Assembly (NCBI RefSeq): GCF_963667045.1
Contig: NZ_OY762934.1
Coordinates: 682,001-746,000 of the forward strand
Source of the DNA: an uncultured Cohaesibacter sp.
GTDB lineage: Bacteria; Pseudomonadota; Alphaproteobacteria; Rhizobiales; Cohaesibacteraceae
Direction: 5' to 3'
DNA: 64,000 nt
Each line of letters opens with the position of its first letter. Position 1 is the first letter of the stretch. The notes beneath the pieces are model-generated. The model saw only the letters and a list, made by a program, of their open reading frames with translations, was not told where the DNA came from and did no database searches. Shown piece by piece: positions 36,714-44,244 of the stretch. The position numbers and the translations under genes are program-made.

Positions 36714-37514
36714 ATGCGTCTTTTCAAGAAATTTGCAGTCGCTGCAACCGCTCTGATGATGGTTGCCGGTGGCGCACAGGCTGCTGAGAAAATCCGTATC
36801 GGTACCGAGGGTGCCTATCCTCCGTTCAACGAACTGACCGCTGACGGCAAACTGATCGGCTTCGACATCGACATGGCAAACGCGCTGTGCGACGAAATGA
36901 AAGTCGAATGCGAATTCGTCGTCCAGGATTGGGACGGCATGATCCCTGCCCTGATGGCTGGCAAGTTCGATGCGGTCATCGCATCCATGTCCATCACCCC
37001 GGATCGTCTGAAGAAGGTCGACTTCTCCAAGAAATACTACAACACGCCGGGCGCTCTGGCTGTTCCCAAGGACTCCAAGCTCGCTGCAATCGATCCGAAG
37101 GATCTGCCGGCTGCCGTTGCCGAGCTCAAGGGCCTGACCATCGGTGCACAGTCTTCCACCACGCATTCCAACTTTGCCGAACAGAAGCTGCCGGACACCG
37201 AGCTGAAGCTCTATCCGACCTCTGACGAGTACAAGCTCGACCTGGAAGCTGGCCGTCTTGACGGCGTTACCGACGACGTTGTCGTGCTCGACGAGTGGGT
37301 AAAATCCGAAGCTGGCGCCTGCTGCAAGATCCTTGGCACCTTCCCTGCCATTCCGGAAATCTACGGTCAGGGCGCCGGTATTGCAGTCCGCAAGGGCGAA
37401 ACCGAACTCGCCGATCGTTTCTCCGCTGCCATCAAGGCCATCCGCGCCAATGGCAAATACAAGGAAATCAACGACAAGTATTTCGACTTCGACGTCTATG
37501 GCGGCGACGAATAA
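36714..37514 (+). CDS. Polar amino-acid ABC transporter binding protein (copy 2)
   Basis: 266 residues with signal peptide (RLFKKFAVAATALMMVAGGAQA). Same solute-binding fold as copy 1: AEKIRIGTEGAYPPFNELTADGKLIGFDIDM, DWDGMIPALMAGKFDAVIASMSIT, KKVDFSKKYYNTPG. The chain has a roughly ten-residue insertion near residue 120 (SKLAAIDPKDLPAAVAELKGL) compared with copy 1. GAGGG eight bases upstream fixes the start. Differences in ligand-pocket loops may give the two proteins different amino-acid preferences with shared permeases. A terminator lies between it and the permeases. Confidence 0.93.
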   Translation: MRLFKKFAVAATALMMVAGGAQAAEKIRIGTEGAYPPFNELTADGKLIGFDIDMANALCDEMKVECEFVVQDWDGMIPALMAGKFDAVIASMSITPDRLKKVDFSKKYYNTPGALAVPKDSKLAAIDPKDLPAAVAELKGLTIGAQSSTTHSNFAEQKLPDTELKLYPTSDEYKLDLEAGRLDGVTDDVVVLDEWVKSEAGACCKILGTFPAIPEIYGQGAGIAVRKGETELADRFSAAIKAIRANGKYKEINDKYFDFDVYGGDE

Positions 37515-37531
37515 TCGATACGGTTGAAAAC

Positions 37532-37561
37532 AAGCCCGGCAGCAACCCTGCCGGGCTTCTT
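37532..37561 (+). terminator. Intra-operon hairpin between binding protein and permeases
   Basis: Perfect 11-bp stem AAGCCCGGCAG / CTGCCGGGCTT (37532-37542 and 37548-37558) with CAACC loop and TCTTTAG tail. Located 18 bases after the binding-protein stop and 25 bases before the permease ATG, a position that would lower permease expression relative to the binding protein. Confidence 0.85.
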
Positions 37562-37582
37562 TAGTGAAACTGGCAATTCAAT

Positions 37583-38290
37583 ATGGATTATTATCTGACC
37601 CTTCTCTCCTTCGGAGCCACAGGCTGGGGCGACGAAATCGCTCATGGTGTGCTCTATACGGTCTCGCTGGCCATATGCACCCTGCCGGTTGGCTTGTTCA
37701 TGGGCTTCTTTTTGGCCCTTGGCATCAACTCCAAGGAACCGAGCATTCAGAGAGCAGCCAAGCTGTTCACCATCATCTTCCGCGGATTGCCTGAACTTCT
37801 CACTCTGTTCATCGTCTATTACGGTGGTCAGATCCTGCTCAACCTGCTGTTTCAGCATGTGCTGGGCATGGAAATCGAGGTCAACTCATTCCTTGCCGGG
37901 ATGATTGCTCTGGCCTTCGTCTTTTCTTCCTATGCCAGCGAAGTGTTTCTGTCTGCCTTCAAGGGCATCCCGCTGGGACAATATGAAGGTGCCTTTGCGC
38001 TGGGCCTGCCATGGTTCAAGACCATGCGTCTGATCATCGTGCCGCAATTGATCAAGCTCGCCCTGCCCGGTCTTTCCAACCTGTGGCTCATCCTGCTCAA
38101 GGACACCTCTCTTGTCTCGATTATCGGGCTGACCGACACGATGTTCGCAACTGGTCTTGCTGCCCGCAACACCAAGGAAGCCTTCTTCTTCTTTGCTCTG
38201 GCTTGCGTGATCTATCTCGCGCTGACCTTCATTTCCTCCATGGCGCTTGAAGCCATTGAAAAACGAGCTCGCCGCGGGGAGGTTCGCTGA
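37583..38290 (+). CDS. Polar amino-acid ABC permease, HisQ/ArtQ-like
   Basis: 235 residues with about five membrane segments. The inner-membrane permease signature (EAA loop) GQYEGAFALGLPWFKTMRLIIVPQ is present near residue 135. It should form a heterodimeric channel with the next gene. Its stop shares one base with the start of the second permease (TGATG). The Leu/Val-rich 'RGLPELLTLFIVYYGGQ' segment is typical of the HisQ/HisM subgroup. Confidence 0.92.
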   Translation: MDYYLTLLSFGATGWGDEIAHGVLYTVSLAICTLPVGLFMGFFLALGINSKEPSIQRAAKLFTIIFRGLPELLTLFIVYYGGQILLNLLFQHVLGMEIEVNSFLAGMIALAFVFSSYASEVFLSAFKGIPLGQYEGAFALGLPWFKTMRLIIVPQLIKLALPGLSNLWLILLKDTSLVSIIGLTDTMFATGLAARNTKEAFFFFALACVIYLALTFISSMALEAIEKRARRGEVR

Positions 38291-39147
38291 TGACCATTCA
38301 GACGAGCTATGTTGCCAAGACGCTTCTGGAAGCCAGACCTCGCCCCGAAAGCATGCGGGAGAAGCTGCTCAGCGGACGCAAGATCACCGGCTATGCGCTG
38401 CTCGCCATCTGGGCTGTGTTCTTCCTCAGTATCGCCGTGTTTCTCTATGTCAGTTACGATCCCGACTATATGAGCCGCTACCGGCCGAAATATCTCTACG
38501 GCTTTCAGACAACGATTGAACTGGTGGCCATGTCTGTGGCACTCGGGGGTGTGCTTTCGCTGCCGATCGCTTTTGGCCGCATGTCGAAGATCCCGCTCTT
38601 CAACCGGTTGGCTTTCGGCTATATCTATTTCTTCCGCGGCACACCGCTGCTGGCGCAGCTATTTCTGCTCTATTACGGCTTTGGCCAATTCCGCCACTTC
38701 TGGCAGGACCTCAACATGTGGTGGCTGTTCCGTGACAGCTGGTCGATAGCGCTGTTGTCCTTCACGCTGAACACCGCAGCCTATCAGGCGGAAATTCTGC
38801 GCGGGGCCATCATGAACGTGCCAAAGGGCCAGATTGAAGGCGCTCAAAGTCTCGGACTGCCTAAATTCGTCACCTTCTTCAAGATCATCCTGCCACAGGC
38901 GCTGATTGTTGCCCTGCGCCCCTATGGCAATGAGTTCATCCTGATGATCAAGGGCTCCGCCGTTGTTTCGATCATCTCGGTCTATGACCTGATGGGCGAA
39001 ACCCGCCGCGCCTTCTCCCAGACCTATGACTTTCAGGTCTATATCTACGCGGCCATCTTCTACCTGATCTGCGTCGAGATCCTGCGTCGCCTGTGGGATC
39101 TCATTGAACAGCGCCTGACGCGTCACTTGCGGCGTGACAACGGCTGA
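38290..39147 (+). CDS. Polar amino-acid ABC permease, HisM/ArtM-like
   Basis: 285 residues. The first 45 residues are basic and cytoplasmic (ARPRPESMREKLLSGRKITG), longer than usual, followed by about six membrane segments and the EAA loop GQIEGAQSLGLPKFVTFFKIILPQ. RGTPLLAQLFLLYYGFGQFR resembles HisM. Pairs with the gene before it. No ATP-binding subunit follows; the next gene is glyS. Confidence 0.92.
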   Translation: MTIQTSYVAKTLLEARPRPESMREKLLSGRKITGYALLAIWAVFFLSIAVFLYVSYDPDYMSRYRPKYLYGFQTTIELVAMSVALGGVLSLPIAFGRMSKIPLFNRLAFGYIYFFRGTPLLAQLFLLYYGFGQFRHFWQDLNMWWLFRDSWSIALLSFTLNTAAYQAEILRGAIMNVPKGQIEGAQSLGLPKFVTFFKIILPQALIVALRPYGNEFILMIKGSAVVSIISVYDLMGETRRAFSQTYDFQVYIYAAIFYLICVEILRRLWDLIEQRLTRHLRRDNG

Positions 39148-39182
39148 CGCACACGGACACGGCTAGGACATGGCGGGGACAT

Positions 39183-39238
39183 GGCTGGCCGGGCAAGGGA
39201 GAACAGCTCCGCTCGGGCCTTGCTGCCTCCGGCCAGCC
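39183..39238. repeat. 56-base inverted repeat between the permease gene and glyS
   Basis: Perfect outer arms GGCTGGCCGG and CCGGCCAGCC (39183-39192 and 39229-39238), then GCAAGG/CCTTGC (with a five-base bulge), then GAG/CTC inside. The structure would fold into a long hairpin as RNA. It is not a terminator (no T run) and lies 168 bases upstream of glyS. Function unknown. Confidence 0.7.
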
Positions 39239-39405
39239 CTACTGTTCCCGCAACAGACAAAATCGGGCAGGAAGAGCCGAACTGGCTTGTGCGCTTTATG
39301 GCTGTCTTTGCCCAAACAGACATTTTATCAGTGACAAAGCCGCCTCGGCTTGCTAGTTCAAAAACCCAAAGACAATTCCTGTTTCTGTTGTAAATCGAGA
39401 AGACC

Positions 39406-41478
39406 ATGCCAGACCTTCTGCTTGAGCTATTTTCCGAAGAAATCCCGGCCCGCATGCAGCGCCGGGCCGCTGAAGATTTGAAAAAACTGATCACCGGGGG
39501 TCTGGTGGATGCCGGTTTGACCTGTGAGGGTGCGCGCGCCTTTGCCACCCCGCGCCGCCTGACGCTCTCCGTCACCGGTCTCTTGGCTTCCTCCCCGGAA
39601 ATCTCGGAAGAGCGCAAGGGTCCTCGCGTCGGTGTGCCGGAACAGGCCCTGCAGGGCTTTCTGCGCAGCGCAGGGCTTTCGTCTATCGATGAAGCAACCA
39701 TTCAGTCCGACCCCAAAAAGGGCGATTTCTACGTTGCCGTGATCAACAAGCCGGGTCGCAAGGCTGAAGAAATCATTGCCGAACTCGTTCCGGATGTGGT
39801 GCGCAAGTTTCCATGGCCGAAAAGCCAGAAGTGGGGTGTTGCCGGTGAAGGTGCCCTGCGCTGGGTTCGTCCGCTGCATTCCATCGTCTGCACCCTTTCC
39901 ACGGAAGGCGAAGGCTCAGAGGTCGTGCCGTTCACGGTCGAGGGCATCGTCAGTGGCAACGAGACGCAAGGTCACCGCTTCCATGGCAAGGAAAGCTTTG
40001 CTGTCAAACGCTTTGACGACTATGAAGCAGGCCTGCGCGCCCGCAAGGTGATCCTTGACCTTGACGAACGCAAGGCGATCATTCTCAACGACGCCAAGAC
40101 CCTCGCCTTTGCGCAGGGGCTTGAGCTGATTGAAGACATGGGCCTTCTGGAAGAAGTCGCAGGCCTTGTCGAATGGCCTGTTGCCCTGATGGGATCTTTC
40201 GAGGAAGCCTTCCTCGCCATTCCCGAGGAAGTGATCCAGACCACCATTCGCGAAAACCAGAAATGCTTCGTGCTGAAGGACGCAAAGACCGGCAAACTGG
40301 CAAACAAGTTTGTTCTGGTGTCCAACCTGATTGCTCCTGACGATGGCAAGACCATCGTCGCCGGGAACCAGAAGGTCGTGCGCGCCCGCCTGTCCGACGC
40401 CAAGTTCTTCTGGGAAACCGACCTCAAGACCGGCCTCGAAACCCGCCTCTACAAGCTCGACAGCATGGTGTTCCATGAAAAACTTGGCACCCAGAGCCAG
40501 CGGGTTGCCCGTCTGGTGGCGCTGTCTGAGGCTCTGGCGCCCAAGGTTGGCGCCGATGCGGCCCTCGCCGCGCGCGCCGCAAAGCTCGCCAAGGCCGACC
40601 TTGTCACCGACATGGTGTTCGAATTCACCGAGCTGCAGGGCCTGATGGGCCGTTACTATGCTCTGGCACAGAACGAAGACCCGAAAGTCGCCGATGCCAT
40701 CGAGATGCATTACAAGCCGCAGGGCCCGAGCGACGAAGTACCGACTGAGCCGGTATCCATTGCCGTTGCCCTCGCCGACAAGCTGGACCTTCTGACCGGC
40801 TTCTGGGCGATTGACGAAAAGCCGACCGGTTCTAAGGACCCGTTTGCCCTGCGCCGTGCAGCTCTTGGCGTCATCCGCATTCTGGAAGAAAACGGCATCC
40901 GCCTGTCGCTGCTCGACAGCTTCAAGACGGCTCGCGCCGACTTTGCCCAGGGCGATGACCTTCTGTCCTTCTTCGTCGACCGCCTCAGCGTCTATCTCAA
41001 GGACAAGGGCGCCCGCCACGACCTGCTCGATGCCGTGTTTGCCCTTGGTGGACAGGACGATATCGTGATGATTTCCAAGCGCGTCGAGGCACTGGGCTCG
41101 TTCCTTGCCAGCGACGACGGAGCCAACCTGCTTGCTGGCTATCGCCGTGCAGCCAACATCCTGCGCGCCGAAGAGAAAAAGTCTGACGCCAGCTTTGAAG
41201 GGCTCGTCGAAGGCGCTCATCTGCATGAACCGGAAGAAGTTGCCCTCGCCGCCGCCATCGAAACGGCTCGTGTCGCCGCCGAAGAAGCCGTGTCGACTGA
41301 GAATTTTGAAGCCGCAATGTCCGCGCTTGCCACGCTGCGTGCACCGGTGGATGCCTTCTTCGAGAAGGTTCTGGTCAATGACGAGCGTCCTGAGGTTCGC
41401 GAGAACCGGCTGAAGATGCTCAACCAGATCCGCGCAACGACGCTGACAGTGGCCGATTTTTCGAAGATCGCTGGCTGA
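39406..41478 (+). CDS. glyS: Glycine--tRNA ligase beta subunit
   Basis: 690 residues, normal for the beta chain of the alpha2beta2 bacterial glycyl-tRNA synthetase. It starts [18 protein letters not shown], and contains [11 protein letters not shown] and [13 protein letters not shown] blocks and the C-terminal anticodon-binding part ([25 protein letters not shown]). The catalytic alpha subunit GlyQ is needed for activity and is not encoded in this window; in related genomes glyQ is often next to glyS. Followed by a strong terminator. Confidence 0.96.
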   Translation: MPDLLLELFSEEIPARMQRRAAEDLKKLITGGLVDAGLTCEGARAFATPRRLTLSVTGLLASSPEISEERKGPRVGVPEQALQGFLRSAGLSSIDEATIQSDPKKGDFYVAVINKPGRKAEEIIAELVPDVVRKFPWPKSQKWGVAGEGALRWVRPLHSIVCTLSTEGEGSEVVPFTVEGIVSGNETQGHRFHGKESFAVKRFDDYEAGLRARKVILDLDERKAIILNDAKTLAFAQGLELIEDMGLLEEVAGLVEWPVALMGSFEEAFLAIPEEVIQTTIRENQKCFVLKDAKTGKLANKFVLVSNLIAPDDGKTIVAGNQKVVRARLSDAKFFWETDLKTGLETRLYKLDSMVFHEKLGTQSQRVARLVALSEALAPKVGADAALAARAAKLAKADLVTDMVFEFTELQGLMGRYYALAQNEDPKVADAIEMHYKPQGPSDEVPTEPVSIAVALADKLDLLTGFWAIDEKPTGSKDPFALRRAALGVIRILEENGIRLSLLDSFKTARADFAQGDDLLSFFVDRLSVYLKDKGARHDLLDAVFALGGQDDIVMISKRVEALGSFLASDDGANLLAGYRRAANILRAEEKKSDASFEGLVEGAHLHEPEEVALAAAIETARVAAEEAVSTENFEAAMSALATLRAPVDAFFEKVLVNDERPEVRENRLKMLNQIRATTLTVADFSKIAG

Positions 41479-41496
41479 AATTTTGCTCATTCATGA

Positions 41497-41523
41497 AGGG
41501 CGGCTTATCAAGCCGCCCTCTTT
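41497..41523 (+). terminator. Terminator after glyS
   Basis: Perfect 10-bp stem AGGGCGGCTT / AAGCCGCCCT (41497-41506 and 41510-41519) with ATC loop and TCTTTGTTTT tail, 18 bases after the stop. Confidence 0.9.
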
Positions 41524-41570
41524 GTTTTCTGGAACCCCACGTTCCGCTCCAGCAATATGAGGTATTTGAT

Positions 41571-42443
41571 ATGGCCAAAGTTACATTTCTCGGTCTCGGT
41601 GTCATGGGCTACCCAATGGCCGCTCACCTGATGCACAAGGGCGGACACGAGGTCACCGTCTATAACCGTACCGCCGCCAAAGCGGAAAAGTGGGTTGCCG
41701 AGCATGGCGGAGCCATGGCCCTGACGCCAGCTGCCGCTGCAAAAGATGCCGACTTCGTATTCAGCTGCGTTGGCAACGACGACGATCTGCGCGACGTGAC
41801 CATTGGCGAGGACGGAGCCCTTTCCACCATGAAGGAAGGCGCCATTTTCATCGACAACACAACCGCCAGCGCCAAAGTTGCCCGCGAGCTTTACGAAGTG
41901 GCCAAGGCTCAGGACGTCGGCTTCATCGACGCACCCGTTTCCGGCGGTCAGGCTGGCGCGGAAAACGGAGTACTCACCGTCATGTGCGGTGGCGATCAGT
42001 ACATTTTTGACAAGGCCAAGCCGGTCATCGAATCCTTTGCCCGTATGGTCGGACTGATGGGTCCTTCCGGCTCTGGCCAGCTCACCAAGATGGTCAACCA
42101 GATCTGCATCGCTGGTCTCGTACAGGCGCTGTCGGAAGGCGTTCACTTCGCCAAGGAAGCCGGGCTTGACGTTGCCGCTGTCATCGACGTGATCTCCAAG
42201 GGGGCCGCAGGTTCGTGGCAGATGGAAAACCGCGCCGCGACCATGGCCAAGGGCGAATTCGAGTTTGGCTTTGCCGTTGACTGGATGCGCAAGGATCTGT
42301 CCATCGTGCTTGATGAAGCCCGCAGCAACGGTGCTCACTTGCCGGTTACCGCCGCTGTCGACCAGTTCTACGGTCAGGTTCAGGCCATGGGCGGCAATCG
42401 CTGGGATACCTCTTCCCTCATTGCCCTTCTTGACCGGAAATAG
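41571..42443 (+). CDS. NAD(P)-dependent oxidoreductase, 3-hydroxyisobutyrate dehydrogenase family
   Basis: 290 residues. Rossmann motif GLGVMGYPMAAHL (residues 8-20), substrate motif DAPVSGGQAGAENG, and the catalytic Lys in SGQLTKMVNQ identify the beta-hydroxyacid dehydrogenase family (3-hydroxyisobutyrate, tartronate semialdehyde or glyoxylate/succinic semialdehyde reductase type). The exact substrate cannot be read from the sequence. Start at 41571 after GAGG. Its last 18 codons lie inside the first copy of a 131-base tandem repeat that continues beyond the stop. Confidence 0.92.
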   Translation: MAKVTFLGLGVMGYPMAAHLMHKGGHEVTVYNRTAAKAEKWVAEHGGAMALTPAAAAKDADFVFSCVGNDDDLRDVTIGEDGALSTMKEGAIFIDNTTASAKVARELYEVAKAQDVGFIDAPVSGGQAGAENGVLTVMCGGDQYIFDKAKPVIESFARMVGLMGPSGSGQLTKMVNQICIAGLVQALSEGVHFAKEAGLDVAAVIDVISKGAAGSWQMENRAATMAKGEFEFGFAVDWMRKDLSIVLDEARSNGAHLPVTAAVDQFYGQVQAMGGNRWDTSSLIALLDRK

Positions 42444-42702
42444 GTTTTTCAGAATACGGCTGCCACCCATGGCATCTTCGGCGATGCGCTCGACTTTGCT
42501 TGGCAAAGGCGCATCTGGTGGGCGGCAATCGTTGGGATACCTCTTCCCTCATTGCCCTTCTTGACCGGAAATAGGTTTTTCAGAATACGGCTGCCGCCCA
42601 TGGCATCTTTGGCGATGCGCTCGACTTTGCTTGGCAAAGGCGCATCTGGTGGGCGGCAATCGTTGGGATACCTCTTCCCTCATTGCCCTGCTTGACCGAA
42701 AG
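42388..42702. repeat. 131-base tandem repeat copying the 3' end of the oxidoreductase gene
   Basis: Three copies in tandem: 42388-42518, 42519-42649, and a shortened third copy 42650-42702. Each starts at TGGGCGGCAATCG and encodes GGNRWDTSSLIALLDRK in the same relative frame. Copies 1 and 2 differ at only a few positions over 131 bases; the third diverges after CTTGACCG and loses the stop codon. Only copy 1 is part of the gene; the later ones are non-coding duplications. Copies 1 and 2 also contain an inverted version of the junction word (TGCCGCCCATGGC at 42592-42604). Confidence 0.92.
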
Positions 42703-42729
42703 CGGCGACAGGAGAAGGCGGTCAGATAC

Positions 42730-42765
42730 AAACAAGCCCGCGCCACCATGGCTGCGGGCTTGTTT
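42730..42765. terminator. Terminator of the Lrp gene, usable in both directions
   Basis: Perfect 12-bp arms AAACAAGCCCGC and GCGGGCTTGTTT (42730-42741 and 42754-42765) with a 12-base loop. A and T runs flank both sides; it lies 33 bases beyond the lrp stop and after the tandem repeat. Confidence 0.88.
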
Positions 42766-42798
42766 ATTCTCATGACATCAGACCGGATGCCGGTAACG

Positions 42799-43278
42799 TC
42801 ACCGCGCTTCCTTGTCTGGCAGATAGTTGAGCGGCAGAGCGGTGGTGTATTTGATCTGCTCCATCGCAAAGGTCGTTGAAATATCGCCTACCTCGATGCG
42901 CGCAATGAGCTTCTTGTAGAAGGCGTCATAGGCATCGATATCCGGAACAACGACCCGCAGCAGGTAGTCTACCTGCCCGGCCATGCGATAAAACTCCACC
43001 ACTTCCGGGAAATCTCTGATAACGTCGGCAAAGCGTTTGAGCCAGTCGGAGGAGTGCTCATTGGTGGTGACGGCAACAAAGGCAGTCACCTTAGTGTTCA
43101 CCTTTTCGGGGTCCAGCAGAACAACGCGACCGGTAATCACGCCTTCCTCTTCCATTTTCTGAATGCGTCGCCAGCACGGCGTGGTTGACAATCCGACCCT
43201 GCGTCCGATTTCCGCTACGGGCATTGTGGCATCTTCCTGCAGAATTTGCAGGATGCGCCGATCCAAACGATCCAGCAT
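42799..43278 (-). CDS. Lrp/AsnC-family transcriptional regulator
   Basis: 159 residues. The N-terminal helix-turn-helix (DRRILQILQEDATMPVAEIGRRVGLSTTPCWRRIQKMEEEGVI) and C-terminal RAM domain (VEFYRMAGQVDYLLRVVVPDIDAYDAFYKKLI) are complete. These regulators sense amino acids and form octamers. The target is unknown; the amino-acid ABC operon and the oxidoreductase are on the other strand nearby, so a role in amino-acid metabolism is plausible. ATG at 43278. Confidence 0.92.
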   Translation of the reverse strand: MLDRLDRRILQILQEDATMPVAEIGRRVGLSTTPCWRRIQKMEEEGVITGRVVLLDPEKVNTKVTAFVAVTTNEHSSDWLKRFADVIRDFPEVVEFYRMAGQVDYLLRVVVPDIDAYDAFYKKLIARIEVGDISTTFAMEQIKYTTALPLNYLPDKEAR

Positions 43279-43447
43279 GGTTCTCTCCGATCCCTCTCCT
43301 GAACGACCTCCCTTTTGGGCAAGACAAAAAAATACCCCAAATCAGTCATATGAAACATGCTACCGAAAGAATATTCTCAAATCAATCGGGGAAGTGTCGC
43401 CGAACATCTCATTCTTTAGGATCTCTTCCAGACTGAGCAAAACCATT

Positions 43448-44128
43448 TCACCGTGTGGAGACGAGGTGCTTTTGCACCTCTTCCTTGAGCAACGGCAGGA
43501 TTTCGCGCTCAAACCACTGATTTTTCTTGAGCCAGGCGGTGTTCCGCCAGGACGGATGGGGCAAGGGCAAAACGCGCGGCCTTTCTGCCCTGTCCCAGAA
43601 GGCCCGCGCGGCCTTCACGGTCTCGGTAAGCGACTTCTTGCGCAAGGAGCCAAGATGGTAGCGCTGGGCATAGTGCCCGATGGCAAGGATCAGCTCGATC
43701 TGCGGCATGGCGGCAAAGATCCGGTCATGCCAGAGGCCGACGCATTCCTTGCGCGGCGGGAGATCGCCGCCCTTGGCGTCATACCCGGGAAAGCAAAAGC
43801 CCATCGGCACAATGGCAATCAGGTTCTGATCATAGAAGATTTCCCGACCGATCCCCATCCAGTCCCTCAGACGATCCCCGGAAGGATCGTTGAAGGGGAT
43901 ACCAGTCTGGTGAACACGCATGCCAGGCGCCTGCCCGGCGATGCAGATTCGGGCGGTCGCCGACAGACCAACCACAGGTCTTGGCTGATGTGGCAACGGC
44001 GATCCTGTGGGCTCAGCGACACAGGCGCGACAGTGAACGACCTCCTCCTCAATTGCTACCAAAGAGGCTCGAAGATCAGAGGTCGGGTGCTGTGATGAGG
44101 TTCGGTTCAAGTCGCTTTCCGATTCCAA
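43448..44128 (-). CDS. Uracil-DNA glycosylase family protein
   Basis: 226 residues from a TTG at 44128 (AAGGA 12 bases upstream); no ATG occurs until residue 70. The UDG-superfamily motif A appears as GQAPGMRVHQTGIPF and motif B as PLPHPSWRN. The N-terminal CRAC pair (HCRACVAEP) is reminiscent of the Fe-S cysteines of family 4 enzymes, but only two Cys are evident there. Such proteins remove uracil or other damaged bases from DNA; the specificity is unknown. Stands alone, divergent from the kinase gene. Confidence 0.85.
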   Translation of the reverse strand: MESESDLNRTSSQHPTSDLRASLVAIEEEVVHCRACVAEPTGSPLPHQPRPVVGLSATARICIAGQAPGMRVHQTGIPFNDPSGDRLRDWMGIGREIFYDQNLIAIVPMGFCFPGYDAKGGDLPPRKECVGLWHDRIFAAMPQIELILAIGHYAQRYHLGSLRKKSLTETVKAARAFWDRAERPRVLPLPHPSWRNTAWLKKNQWFEREILPLLKEEVQKHLVSTR

Positions 44129-44244
44129 AGCCGATCGATGTCCTTCAACGGGTTCAAAGACTTAAAACTATCCGCTCAGAAGGCATTTTGCAATTTACCA
44201 TTCATTTACCAACTTTTTCAGCGGGATCTTAATACAAATGGGAA

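Noticed and set aside
39183-39238. Signal recognition particle (4.5S) RNA
   Set aside because: The minus-strand text GGCCGGAGGCAGCAAGG resembles the SRP tetraloop region, but the GGAA tetraloop and the AAGCAGCC partner are missing and the stem pairs the wrong segments.
42631-42879. Open frame running through repeat copy 3 (GGNRWDTSSLIALLDRK...)
   Set aside because: It only exists because the third repeat lost the stop codon; it has no start signal and continues through the lrp terminator.
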